A DNA stretch of 64,000 bases from Megalobrama amblycephala (taxonomy: Eukaryota; Chordata; Actinopteri; Cypriniformes; Xenocyprididae), in assembly GCF_018812025.1 (NCBI RefSeq), contig NC_063063.1:1356001-1420000 (forward strand), given 5' to 3'. Both the position numbers and the translations under genes were made by a program. Position 1 is the stretch's first letter. Each line of letters starts with the position of its first letter. Below the pieces are notes generated by a model. The model saw only the letters and a program-made list of their open reading frames with translations, was not told the origin of the DNA and did no database searches. This document shows positions 42,601-52,539 of this stretch, one piece after another.

Positions 42601-45600
42601 GTCTTTGTATTAAAGCTGCAGTAAATGATTTCTGAGAAACGCTGTTGAAAGCGCTGGGGGAGGGGAGAGAGTGACCCGATCAGCAGTAGGGGGCGTGTCC
42701 ACTCATGATGGGGGAGGGGAGAGAGTGACCCGATCAGCAGTAGGGGGCGTGTCCACTCATGATGGGGGAGGAGAGAGAGTGAGCAAATCAGCGGTAGGGG
42801 CCGTGTCCACTCATGATGAGGTGGGAGAGTGAGCCGATCAGCAGTGGGGGGCGTGTCCACTCATGATGAGGGAGGAGAGAGAGTGAGCTGATCAGCAGTA
42901 GGGGGCGTGTCCACTCATGATGGGGGAGGAGAGAGAGTGGGGGGGAGGAGAGTGAGCTGATCAGCAGTAGGGGGCGTGTCCACTCATGATGGGGGAGGAG
43001 AGAGAGTGAGCTGATCAGCAGTAGGGGGCGTGTCCACTCATGATGGGGGAGGAGAGAGAGTGAGCCGATCAGCAGTAGGGGGCGTGTCCAATCATGATGG
43101 GGGAGGAGAGAGTGAGCAAATCAGCAGTAGGGGGCGTGTCCACTCATGATGGGGGAGGAGAGAGAGAGTGAGCTGATCAGCAGTAGGGGGCGTGTCCACT
43201 CATGATGGGGGAGGAGAGAGAGAGTGAGCTGATCAGCAGTAGGGGGCGTGTCCACTCATGATGAGGGAGGAGAGAGAGAGTGAGCTGATCAGCAGTAGGG
43301 GGCGTGTCCACTCATGATGAGGTGGGAGAGTGAGCCAATCAGCAGTGGGGGGCGTGTCCACTCATGATGAGGGAGGAGAGAGAGTGAGCTGATCAGCAGT
43401 AGGGGGCGTGTCCACTCATGATGGGGGAGGAGAGAGAGTGAGCTGATCAGCAGTAGGGGGCGTGTCCAATCATGATGGGGGAGGAGAGAGTGAGCAAATC
43501 AGCAGTAGGGGGTGTGTCCACTCATGATGAGGTGGGAGAGTGAGCCAATCAGCAGTAGGGGGCGTGTCCACTCATGATGAGGGAGGAGAGAGAGTGAGCT
43601 GATCAACAGTAGGGGGCGTGTCCACTCATGATGGGGGAGGAGAGAGAGTGAGCTGATCAGCAGTAGGGGGCGTGTCCAATCATGATGGGGGAGGAGAGAG
43701 TGAGCAAATCAGCAGTAGGGGGTGTGTCCACTCATGATGAGGTGGGAGAGTGAGCCAATCAGCAGTAGGGGGCATGTCCACTCATGATGAGGTGGGAGAG
43801 TGAGCCAATCAGCAGTGGGGGGCGTGTCCACTCATGATGGGGGAGGAGAGAGAGTGAGCAAATCAGCAGTAGGGGGCGTGTCCACTCATGATGGGGGAGG
43901 AGAGAGAGAGTGAGCTGATCAGCAGTAGGGGGCGTGTCCACTCATGATGAGGTGGGAGAGTGAGCCAATCAGCAGTGGGGGCGTGTCCACTCATGATGAG
44001 GGAGGAGAGAGAGTGAGCTGATCAGCAGTAGGGGGCGTGTCCACTCATGATGGGGGGGAGGAGAGTGAGCCGATCAGCAGTAGGGGGCGTGTCCAATCAT
44101 GATGGGGGAGGAGAGAGTGAGCAAATCAGCAGTAGGGGTGTGTCCACTCATGATGAGGTGGGAGAGTGAGCCAATCAGCAGTAGGGGGCATGTCCACTCA
44201 TGATGGGGGAGGAGAGAGAGTGAGCATATCAGCAGTAGGGGGCGTGTCCACTCATGATGGGGGAGGAGAGAGAGTGACCCGATCAGCAGTAGGGGGCGTG
44301 TCCACTCATGATGGGGGAGGGGAGAGAATGAGCCGATCAGCAGTAGGGGCGTGTCCGCTCATGATGGGGAAGGAGAGTGAGCTGATCAGCAGTAGGGGGC
44401 GTGTCCACTCATGATGGGGGAGGGGAGAGAATGAGCCGATCAGCAGTAGGGGCGTGTCCGCTCATGATGGGGAAGGAGAGTGAGCTGATCAGCAGTAGGG
44501 GGCGTGTCCACTCATGATGGGGGAGGAGAGTGAGCCGATCAGCAGTAGGGGCGTGTCCACTCATGATGGGGAGGAGAGTGAGCCGATCAGCAGTAGGGGG
44601 GTGTCCACTCATGATGGGGAGGAGAGTGAGTGAGCCGATCAGCAGTAGGGGGCGTGTCCACTCATGATGGGGGAGGAGAGAAAGTGAGCCGATCAGCAGT
44701 AGGGGCGTGTCCACTCATGATGGGGGAGGAGAGAGAGTGAGCTGATCAGCAGTAGGGGGCGTGTCCACTCATGATGGGGGAGGAGAGTGAGCCGATCAGC
44801 AGTAGGGGGGTGTCCACTCATGATGGGGGAGGAGAGTGAGTGAGCCGATCAGCAGTAGGGGGCGTGTCCACTCATGATGGGGGAGGAGAGAAAGTGAGCC
44901 GATCAGCAGTAGGGGGCGTGTCCACTCATGATGGGGGAGGAGAGAGAGTGACCCGATCAGCAGTAGGGGGCGTGTCCACTCATGATGGGGGAGGAGAGAA
45001 AGTGAGCCGATCAGCAGTAGGGGCGTGTCCACTCATGATGGGGGAGGAGAGAGAGTGAGCCGATCAGCAGTAGGGGGCGTGTCCACTCATGATGGGGGAG
45101 GAGAGAGAGTGACCCGATCAGCAGTAGGGGGCGTGTCCACTCATGATGGGGGTGGAGAGAAAGTCAGCCGATCAGCAGTAGGGGGCGTGTCCACTCAGGA
45201 TGGGGAAGGAGAGAGAGTGAGCCGATCAGCAGTAGGGGGCGTGTCCACTCATGATGGGGGAGGAGATTGAGTGAGCCAATCAGCAGTAGGGGGCGTGTCC
45301 ATTCATGATGAGGGAGGAGAGAGTGAGCAAATCAGCAGTAGGGGGCGTGTCCACTCATGATGGGGGAGGAGATCGAGTGAGCCAATCAGCAGTAGGGGGC
45401 GTGTCCATTCATGATGAGGGAGGAGAGAGAGTGAGCTGATCAGCAGTAGGGGGCGTGTCCACTCATGATGGGGGAGGAGATCGAGTGAGCCAATCAGCAG
45501 TAGGGGGCGTGTCCACTCATGATGAGGGAGGGGAGATTGTTTGGATTGTTTCCAAAGTCTGGATTTTCTCAGAAATCTCTTACTATACCTTTAAGGCAAG

Positions 45601-48600
45601 ACACTACATGTAAAACCATTGTTTTATTACTATCTATATTCTGAAGTTTTTTGCAGAAAGTTTGTTAATTTATCACTCTCATTTATATAACATTTTATTC
45701 CAAAAATCACGGTGAAAATGTATTTTCTGATTTATACGACGATAAAAACATTTTAAAAAAAAACTATTGTCTTATTGTGATTAACCAAATAGGGAAAGTA
45801 TGGCGCGATCTCCTCTATTCACCTGTAGTGCCTTGCCATAAATGTGTACAACAGCTGCGGTCGACATTCAGCCTCACCGATGGCTCGGAGCGTGTCACTG
45901 GGAATGTTGTTTCCAGCCATCTCCAGTTTGAGCAGCGTGCGGTTCTGCTGCACTCCCTCCAGCAGAGATCGGCCACCCAGCAGCCCCATGTTGTTCCATC
46001 TGACATCTGCAAACACATCAGACTCGACTTGTGATTTTGAACAATACTTTCATAGAGACTGAAGTAAAAAGGAACCATTTCTAGACCAGCGGATCTAAAT
46101 TCTCCACAACAATATCTGAAGACCCCCTCACTCACAATTTCTACATGGTAAAATATTTTAGAGCTTGACATAACTAGAAAGATATTTACTCAGTATAAAA
46201 ATAACCAAATAATAAGTAATATCTTGATTTTTAGTTGCTTATTTGAAATACTTTTAAGTCATTTTGACGCCCCCTGGTCTTCCAGATTTTCTTTTTTATA
46301 TAATGTAATCATTTTCCATAATACTTTCCAGGTCAAAAAATCAACTTTTTAAATTTCCCAGATATTTTCAGGCTTTCTATGACCGCACAAATAACACCAT
46401 ATATATGTGTGTTCTTCTTAAGCGTTGATAATAATGTTTAGATCTATGATAATTAGGTTTTACAACAAAGGCTATAATGAATTAATTACATATATGTATG
46501 ATGTTATAAAGATTTCTATTTCAGATAAATGCTGCTCTCTATTGATTAAAGAATCTGAAATATGTGTCATGGTTTCACAAACTGTTTTCAACATTGATAA
46601 TAATCATATATGTTTCTTGAGCATCAGAAGGATCATGTGACACTGAAGACTGGAGTAATGATGCTGAAAATGATGCTGCTTTGATCACAGGAATAAATTA
46701 CACTTTACTATATATTCACATAGAAAACAGCTTTTTTACATCAAAATAATATTTCAGAATTCCTACTGTATTTTTAATCAAATAAATGCAGCTCTGATGA
46801 GCAGAAGAGACTCTTTCAACAACATTTAACACTCTGGTGAGCAAAATTGACCAAATTTCTTTATTATTATTTCAATGAATGTACTATATTTTTGTTCGAT
46901 AATGTTTTTTATTTAATATTTTGTATTTTTAGGGGAAATTTTTGTATTTTATGGTACTAAATTATATTTACGCTGTATAATCCATTTATTCACTTTTTGA
47001 GCATAGACTCATAAATTTTCAACTTAAACTGTCGGAAATCTTGAATATTTTAGAGCACAGACTTAAGTTTGATCTCTTTTCAAAGACGACACTTGGCAGA
47101 TTATTGCTGTAATGAAAAAGTTATTTAAAATGCACAAAAATACTATTTTCAATTCTTATATAAAAAATATATATTTTCCAAAACACGTTTTACTTCAAAA
47201 CTGTGAGAAAATCAAAGTCAAGTTGTGTTCCAAATTTGAGCTTGATATCTCAAAAAATGAGCTTTTAGTAAGATTTAGTTAGTTGCAGTACCAAAAGTTT
47301 CCACTAGATAAAATTCGTCTCCCATTCATTTCCAATGCTGCTCATTTTGACTACACAAGTGTGACTATTTTTGTCAGGACAATTTAAACAAAAATATCTT
47401 AATTTGTGTTCTGAAGATTAATGAAGGTCTTACGGGTGTGGAACGACATGAGGATGAGTAATTAATGACATTATTTTCATTTTTGGGTGAACTAACCCTT
47501 TAATCAAATAAAAGCAGCCTTGGTGAGAACAAGAGACTTCTTTCAAAAACATTAAACCCTCTGGTTCTCTTCACATGGCAGTCAAAAATGACTAAAACAT
47601 TTTTATTTCAATTAAATGAATGTACTATGTTTTAGTTCAATAATGTTTTTTATGTAATATTTTGTATTTTTAGGGGATTTTATGGTACTAAATTATATTT
47701 ACGCTTTAGTTATAATCCATTTATTCACTTTTTGAGCATTTGATCTCTTTTCAAAGACGACACTTTGCAGATTATTGCTGAAGTGAAAAGTTATTATTAC
47801 AGAATTTTACGCTTATTGTTATAAAAAATGCACAAAAATACTATTTTCAATTTTTATATGAAATATATATTTTCCAAAACTCGTTTTACTCCAAAACTGC
47901 AAGAAAATCAAAGCTATAACTATAAACAAGTTGTTCCAAATGTGAGTTTGATATCTCAAAAAATGAGCTTTCAGTAAGATTTAGTTTGGTGCAGTACCAG
48001 AAGCTTACACTAGATGAAATTCGTCTGCCATTCCTTTCCAATGCGCTCATTTTTGACCGCGAGGAGCACAAGTGTGACTAAATCAGGACAAATTAACCTT
48101 TTCGAATCATGTCCATGATTTTTTTGTGTGTTCACAAATTTTTAGACTGAAGACCAAATCTTATAGCCCCAATGGTATGAGCCATCAATAGGGTATATCA
48201 GTTACTGATATTTTTAAGTTAGATCTGTTAACATACAGAAAAAGCGTATTAAATATATTTAAATGATTGCACAGTTTTAATAACAGACAAAGAGAAATAT
48301 TGCATACCACCACACAGTTGCAAAAGAGAGCGACTGGCATCTTGCAAAACATTTACATTACATCAGCCTCAAAGAACTGGGACGAAAACAACAACACAGT
48401 CCCTGTTGAGGGTGAATCTGCTCTCTCACTCACCCAGCTCCTGCAGAGTGCTGTTCCTCTTGAGCGCCACACAGAGCTCCGCCGCCCCCTGGTGGTTGAT
48501 CTGATTGTTGCGCAGGTCGAGCTGGGTGAGAGAAGTGTTGGAGGCCAGACCTTCACAAAATACAGCAAATCCTTCCTCCCACATTCCCAGAGCGTTCCAC

Positions 48601-50147
48601 TCCAGCACAAGTCTCCAAGCAAAACACAAACAATCATTTGATATTTATTTTTTATTTTTAATGCCACAAAATCCTCTTACTTTCTACATCACTGAGGTAA
48701 AATGTCCTTCTTTTGATTTGATTTTAAATGTTAGATAATATACAAAAGATTAAATTACTGAGACGCAGTTTAGAAATGTTCAGCCAGGAAAATAGGAATG
48801 AAAACAAATCAAACAGGTTAGAAATCCCTCACCTGCGCAGCATCTTGTTCCTCACTAGTAAATGTCCCAAAGCCTCAGCTCCTGTTCCTCTCATGTTGTT
48901 GCCCTGAAGAGAAATGACGCTTTTAGGAAATGCATTACAGACTAAGTATACATTTCAAAGCTAGAGACAGACCAGTAAAATATGTATAAATTAATGCATA
49001 ATTTAAATTCACCTTCAGGTCCAAAACTTTCACTGTGGTGTTGGAGCAAAGCCCATTGAGGAGCAGCTTGGCACCTGTAGATGGTGGGAAGAGTGTGAGA
49101 GTCTCATGAAATTAGTCAAATAGTGGAGCTCTGCAGCCATCTACTGGTTAAAGTGAACATTTTTTTACTTTTAAAACTATATTTTCTATCATCTAGCAAA
49201 AATATTATCACTAAACCATGGCAAAATGTCCATGTTATCTCCATGAGTGAAAGTTAGAAATGTGGGTCTTTATTAAAGCAAATTTTACATAAATAGTTAG
49301 TAATAAAAAAATTATTAATTTATTTATATAAATTTAAAACATGCCATAAATCCCCCTAAAACTGCACAAATGTAGAGTAAAAACATTAATAAAGAAAGTA
49401 AAATTACATTTGTTTTAAAAAAACAACATTATTTTGTTACAAAATCACATTTTATTGTCTGGGCTCTCACCTGAGTGTACGAATAGCTTACAAAAGGTTA
49501 ATAATGTTAATATTTTTATTTATTTATTTAACGATAATTAATTTTTTTTATTATTATTGGCTTTTGACAAACAGGGAACATTAATGACATTAAATATGTT
49601 ATGCTGTTGTAAGTATACAAAACAAGGTATTATATACTGCTGTTGTTAAAGATTAATATACTTGTGCACAAAGTGAACAACTAAATAGAATAATGTTAAT
49701 ATTTGTTGCACTGCCTGTAATTTATGCAATTTTTTTTTTTGCAATTGCAATTGCAAATAAGACATTTTATACTGCATATACAAAACAAAACAAACAAAAA
49801 AAAATAATTTTGTAGGACCTTTTTGTTCATTTACAATAATTTTATACTACAAAATTATTTTTTTGTTTGTTTTGTTTTGTATATGTAATATAAAATGGAT
49901 GTTTCTGCGAGTTACCTTCCTCACTGAGCATGCAGTCACTGAGGATGACCTCAGTGAAGAGCGTGTCGTTCTGCAGTGCTCTCCCCAGCACGCCGCAGGT
50001 GTCCGCGCTGACGCTCTGCCCGCTCAGGTCCAGTCTCCAGCTGCCCGTCGCTGTCCTCGTGTCCTGCAGCTGCGCCAGCACTGACTCCTGAGTGTCCACT
50101 CCTCCCTCCTTACACAGCCTCAGGTACGAGCGCCTGAACTCCTCCAT
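33646..50147 (-). CDS. lrrc45: Leucine-rich repeat protein 45, complete
   Basis: The 17 coding exons in transcript order are 50147-49916, 49074-49013, 48903-48833, 48612-48434, 46006-45878, 42552-42440, 42361-42303, 42216-42139, 42019-41884, 41777-41700, 41623-41512, 41437-41367, 41285-41193, 37837-37745, 37664-37491, 34138-33991 and 33842-33646. They total 2025 nt, in phase throughout, and encode 674 residues, about the length known for LRRC45. Start [16 protein letters not shown]; the upstream GTG is 5' UTR. Exons 1-5 (residues ~1-224) encode RNI-like leucine-rich repeats, for example [13 protein letters not shown] and [13 protein letters not shown]. Exons 6-17 encode a long coiled coil ([25 protein letters not shown]) ending in [16 protein letters not shown] and SPKK. 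Family knowledge: a centrosome-linker fibre protein at proximal centriole ends, also implicated in ciliogenesis. Two giant arrays lie in introns 5 and 13. Confidence 0.96.
34208..34885. mobile_element. TIR element, AAAGGTGCAGTATGTAA ends
   Basis: The ends AAAGGTGCAGTATGTAA (34208) and TTACATATTGCACCTTT (about 34868-34884) are inverted. The interior holds a 70-aa ORF (34277-34489) with no recognisable domain. It lies in lrrc45 intron 15. Confidence 0.75.
34971..36796. mobile_element. Fold-back MITE with a nested TTAA element
   Basis: Outer arms about 34971-35270 (TAAAGGGATAGTTCACCC) and about 36500-36796 (GTGAACTATCCCTTTAAA) are reverse complements sharing CACAATCGGAGTTATATTAA and CCATACGACTCCAGAGGG words. 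The copy is interrupted by the element at 35398-36358, which makes it look much longer than its relatives. Confidence 0.8.
35398..36358. mobile_element. Nested non-autonomous TTAA element
   Basis: AAAGGTGCCGTAGAACG at the left and GGGCACCTTT at the right are imperfect inverted ends with TTAA on both sides. The inner words CACAAGATGTAATATAAGTC and GTGAAGTTTCAGCTCAAAAT match the elements at 4768-6075 and 21273. It carries no transposase. Confidence 0.7.
36797..37490. other. Rest of lrrc45 intron 15
   Basis: Starts with AAAGGTAGGGTAAGCAATGT, an end of the TTAAAGGTAGGG superfamily without a clear partner. It continues as AT-rich sequence (TTTTAGTCATAGTTTTAGTC). Confidence 0.4.
37898..38140. mobile_element. 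Fold-back MITE, right end truncated
   Basis: Starts AAAGGGTTAGTTCACGCAAA. Arms sharing TTTGTTCTGCTGAACACAAAG fold around a centre near 38040. The right terminus is missing. It lies in lrrc45 intron 13. Confidence 0.6.
38334..41032. repeat. 64/54-bp tandem array in lrrc45 intron 13
   Basis: After a left terminus CGGAAGCTTGTTTCC comes a palindromic CGCAATTCTGAC-rich lead-in. From about 38520 to 40910 there follow some 38-40 tandem units. The long unit is 64 bp and includes GCGAGTTTATATCATGCAAT, TCTGACTTTATAACG and AAAAAAGTCCGAAGT. Some units lack a 10-bp block (AGTCCGAAGT) and are 54 bp. The minus-strand ORFs across it (40427-40813, 39808-40014) merely translate the repeat. It resembles the array at 53.9-55.2 kb in sequence and flank. 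Confidence 0.9.
42610..45594. mobile_element. TIR element whose interior is a minisatellite
   Basis: The left end TTAAAGCTGCAGTAAATGAT at 42610 continuing into TTCTGAGAAA, and the right end TTTCTCAGAAATCTCTTACT at 45565 running to CTTTAA 45594, are inverted over about 30 bp with few mismatches. Almost everything between them is the ~54-bp array. Similar ends occur at about 9700 and 36797. It lies in lrrc45 intron 5, exactly between LRR-coding and coiled-coil-coding exons. Confidence 0.75.
42655..45538. repeat. ~54-bp minisatellite with GC-box/CTCF-like core
   Basis: About 53 tandem units. A typical unit is GGGGGAGGAGAGAGAGTGAG, then C(T/C)GATCAGCAGTAGGGGG, then CGTGTCCACTCATGAT. Length varies (about 42-57 bp) mainly in the GA-rich part. 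Some units have CCAATCAG instead of CTGATCAG, creating an inverted CCAAT box. The core GCAGTAGGGGGCGTG matches the CTCF core consensus CCASYAGRKGGCRSY at 12 of 15 positions by my count. ORFs on both strands across it are repeat translations. Confidence 0.92.
46505..46830. repeat. Partial 'CATTCAAAAGTTTGG'-type MITE
   Basis: Contains TTTCAACATTGATAATAATC, GGATCATGTGACACTGAAGA and CTGGAGTAATGATGCTGAAA in the orientation of the right half of the 12.56-14.34 kb copy. The ends are degraded. It lies in lrrc45 intron 4. Confidence 0.6.
46870..47400. repeat. Dispersed repeat, copy 2 of 3
   Basis: Same order of blocks as 14438-15148 (GTACTAAATTATATTTACGC; TTCCAAATTTGAGCTTGATA; CAGTACCAAAAGTTTCCACT). 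It is followed directly by a fold-back MITE fragment at about 47390-47503. Confidence 0.65.
47622..48110. repeat. Dispersed repeat, copy 3 of 3
   Basis: Second copy within lrrc45 intron 4, in direct orientation about 750 bp from copy 2, with a MITE fragment between them. The spacing suggests a local duplication or two insertions. Confidence 0.65.
48481..48495 (-). promoter_or_regulatory. CTCF-consensus word inside lrrc45 exon 4
   Basis: On the minus strand CCACCAGGGGGCGGC fits the CTCF core consensus at all 15 positions by my reading. It encodes part of ...NHQGAAEL, a leucine-rich repeat loop, so coding constraint could also explain it. Binding is not shown. Confidence 0.35.
49120..49490. 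repeat. One-arm relative of the 29.8-31.2 kb palindrome
   Basis: AGTGGAGCTCTGCAGCCATC and TTTTTTACTTTTAAAACTAT followed by ATGTGGGTCTTTATTAAAGC match the right arm of the palindromic element in order. The left arm is absent. It contains a 14/15 CTCF-like word at about 49132-49146. It lies in lrrc45 intron 1. Confidence 0.6.
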
Positions 50148-50170
50148 GACCCCCGTCACCTCTCACTGGA
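50148..50170 (-). other. lrrc45 5' UTR part of first coding exon
   Basis: The bases upstream of the ATG run back to an acceptor: TTTTCTCCACAG precedes TCCAGTGAGAGG at 50170. The first coding exon is therefore probably not the first transcribed exon. Confidence 0.6.
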
Positions 50171-50633
50171 CTGTGGAGAAAAGAAAACGCTGTGATGTTA
50201 TGTTCAAACCATGACCTTTGACCCTTATCCATTCAATATGACTGTCCTCATTATATGACATTGAGTTTTTGGTCACATTTTATATCAGGTGTATTTGAAT
50301 TGTATCAAATTATTAATTTAAATCTTAGTACATAGCAGTTAAAATCACTTAATATAAAATAAATATGTTTTTATTTATGACAACAAATTCAACAAGAGCA
50401 GTGCTACAAAGTACTATCTTCTCCCATACATGCTTATTAGATAAAAAAGGGGGGGAATTAATATATTATAATGTATTTTCCTTTATGATAAGAGGTTTAA
50501 AGAAATAAAATAAAAATCTTCAAGCAGACATAACGTTATTTGCGTTAGAGCCATCTGATACTCTACGTACAAAACTCATTTACGCGCAACAATCGCTTTA
50601 CGTGAGATAAAGAGTAATAAAATGACAACTAAC

Positions 50634-50755
50634 CTTTATTTCTGCAGTTAAAATACATTACTTTATCCAGTTTTTTGTGACAGCAGATGTTGTTCAGCCT
50701 CTTATCTTCACTATTGTTTCGTTTGACAGTTTAAAGTATCCAGGAAGTCAAACGA
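50634..50755 (-). other. Probable non-coding first exon of lrrc45
   Basis: On the minus strand a segment ending ...CTGCAGAAATAAAG is followed by the donor GTTAGT (50628-50633). That suits splicing to the acceptor at 50171. The 5' limit near 50755 is a guess placed just inside the ETS and ZNF143-like motifs. Confidence 0.45.
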
Positions 50756-50793
50756 CTTCCGGTTTGAAACTGCAGAATTGTGGGATATGTAGT
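50755..50793 (-). promoter_or_regulatory. ETS and ZNF143/Staf-like motifs, lrrc45 promoter
   Basis: ACTTCCGG at 50755-50762 is CCGGAAGT on the minus strand, an ETS site. Next to it, 50771-50793 reads on the minus strand ACTACATATCCCACAATTCT, which resembles the ZNF143/Staf pattern ACTACAnnTCCCAnnATnC. Such pairs are typical of housekeeping and centrosomal gene promoters without a TATA box. The motifs are seen; the function is inferred. Confidence 0.5.
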
Positions 50794-51436
50794 TTTATGA
50801 GAAACAAGGCAATATTGCAAGATTTGAAAATATAAGCTATATAACAAGTGTCTATATCTAACGTTGTTTGACAAAGTAAAACATTTGTTGTTTTTTTCCA
50901 ATCTTTGAAAGATTCCTTCATTCATCATATTCAATTTTACATATTGTTTCTTCAATATTTTCAACAAGGCAAACATTAGAAAGTTCAGTACATGAAAAAA
51001 GGTAACTTTATAACTTCACCACAAAGAGTAAACAAAGTAAACATCATTTTTATCTACTGTACAAAACAGAATAATAATATTATTTTATTATAAATATAAT
51101 AATTATCACTGTTTAATTTTATTAACTATTATTTTATTTATTTATTTATTCATACCAGCCTGTCAGCCACGTGGTACAGTAAAGATGTGAGTGGGAAATA
51201 CTCCAGAACGTTTAAAATGGAGTTCAAAATAATTCCGCACCCTGTTCAGGCCATCTTATATAGCACATTTATCGAGACAAATGAGTACAAATTGTATAAC
51301 GAGTGTTTACATTTTAACGTTAAACGTTGGTTGTTTTTCAAATGTAAGCTCTGCTGGCTGGAAGATGTTTCTTTATTCATTTATGATTTCAGTTTCGGTA
51401 TATTTTGTGTTTTTTAATTGATATTGTTTATTATTG

Positions 51437-52022
51437 TTCTTTCTTCAGTTGAAAAGAAATGAAGGTTTTTGATGAAAACATTCCAGGATTTTTCTCCTTA
51501 TAGTGGACTTCAATGGCCTCCAGACGGTTGAAGGTCAAAATTACAGTTTCAGTGCAGCTTCAAAGGGCTTTAAACGATACCAGACGAGGAATAAGAGTCT
51601 TATCTAGAGAAACAATCGGTCATTTTCTACAAAAATACAACTGCATTTGCTTTATAAACACAAATTATCGCCTTGAACGTACTTCCGCTTTCCGCATTCT
51701 TCAAAACGCTTATACTGTATGTCCTACACCTTCCCTATTCTACTTACAGAACGAACACAGCGCCAGTTCTGTTTTTACCATAAGTAGAATAGGGAATGCG
51801 TATCGTTTAAAGCCCTTTGAAGCTGCACTTCACTGTAATTTTGACCTTCAACCGTTTGGAGTCCATTGAAGTCCACTATATGGTGAATAATCCTGGAATG
51901 TTTTCATCAAAAACCTTCATTTCTTTTCGACTGAAGAAAGAAAGACATGAACATCTTGGATGACATGGGGGGTGAGTAAATTATCAGGACATTTTTATTT
52001 AAAAGTGAACTAATCCATTAAC
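51437..52022. mobile_element. Truncated fold-back MITE upstream of the WD gene
   Basis: CATTCCAGGATTTTTCTCC and its complement, together with AGTGCAGCTTCAAAG, form imperfect arms; the right end is GTGAACTAATCCATTAA. It is related to 32437-33215. The 118-aa ORF at 51513-51869 is the arms read through and is not a gene. Confidence 0.65.
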
Positions 52023-52539
52023 GTTATTAATTTTGGCTGCGGTCACTTTAAGAGCGCGCACGCGCAAGACATAACCGACTGCGTTTGCGAGGAAGGCATT
52101 TCACTGAAATATAATTTCGAAATATAATTTAAAAATCGAAAATATGATTAATTGCACAACCCTAAAGTATAGTGTTATAAATGTACATACATAAAAAAAA
52201 AAAAAATGAAAATATAAAAAAAAACTTTGCAGGATTTACGATATTGATGACCGTTAAAACGCGTCATCACAGTCAGTTAAAGGGTCTCTCGCTAAACACT
52301 TTTGCCCTCCTCAGTTCTGTTGTTGTAGGACATTGTCTTAGTAACTAATGGATGATTAATCTAGAAACCTGAGCATCTGTCTACTATTTTGAGGCTGGAG
52401 GATCACTGAACTCAAAGTACTGAAATCGATTGTAATATTTTTATTAAGCTGGTGAGGTCACTGTATTTTATAAGCTGTTTTCTTTTTATAAGATCTACTT
52501 TTTCTGCTTTAAACAGTGTATCTCTTGCTTTTATTAGGA
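52023..52539. other. Upstream region and probable 5' UTR of the WD gene
   Basis: A possible non-coding exon ends at CTG|GTGAGG (about 52450). An acceptor TTTTATTAG lies at 52529-52537, immediately before the ATG. No TATA box was recognised. Confidence 0.4.

Noticed and set aside
42585..45270. ORFs on both strands with [22 protein letters not shown] repeats
   Set aside because: Translations of the 54-bp minisatellite in an lrrc45 intron.
45815..46171. 118-residue minus ORF with a cysteine-rich start
   Set aside because: A frame-shifted reading of lrrc45 exon 5 and its intron; the true frame gives [12 protein letters not shown].
48267..48641. 124-residue plus-strand ORF
   Set aside because: Antisense shadow of lrrc45 exon 4.
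50148..50159. Upstream GTG as lrrc45 start, adding four residues
   Set aside because: The ATG at 50145-50147 gives MEEFRRSY, collinear with the family; the extra codons lie in the 5' UTR just after an acceptor.
51513..51869. 118-residue ORF upstream of the WD gene
   Set aside because: It runs through both arms of a fold-back MITE; the peptide is repeat-derived.
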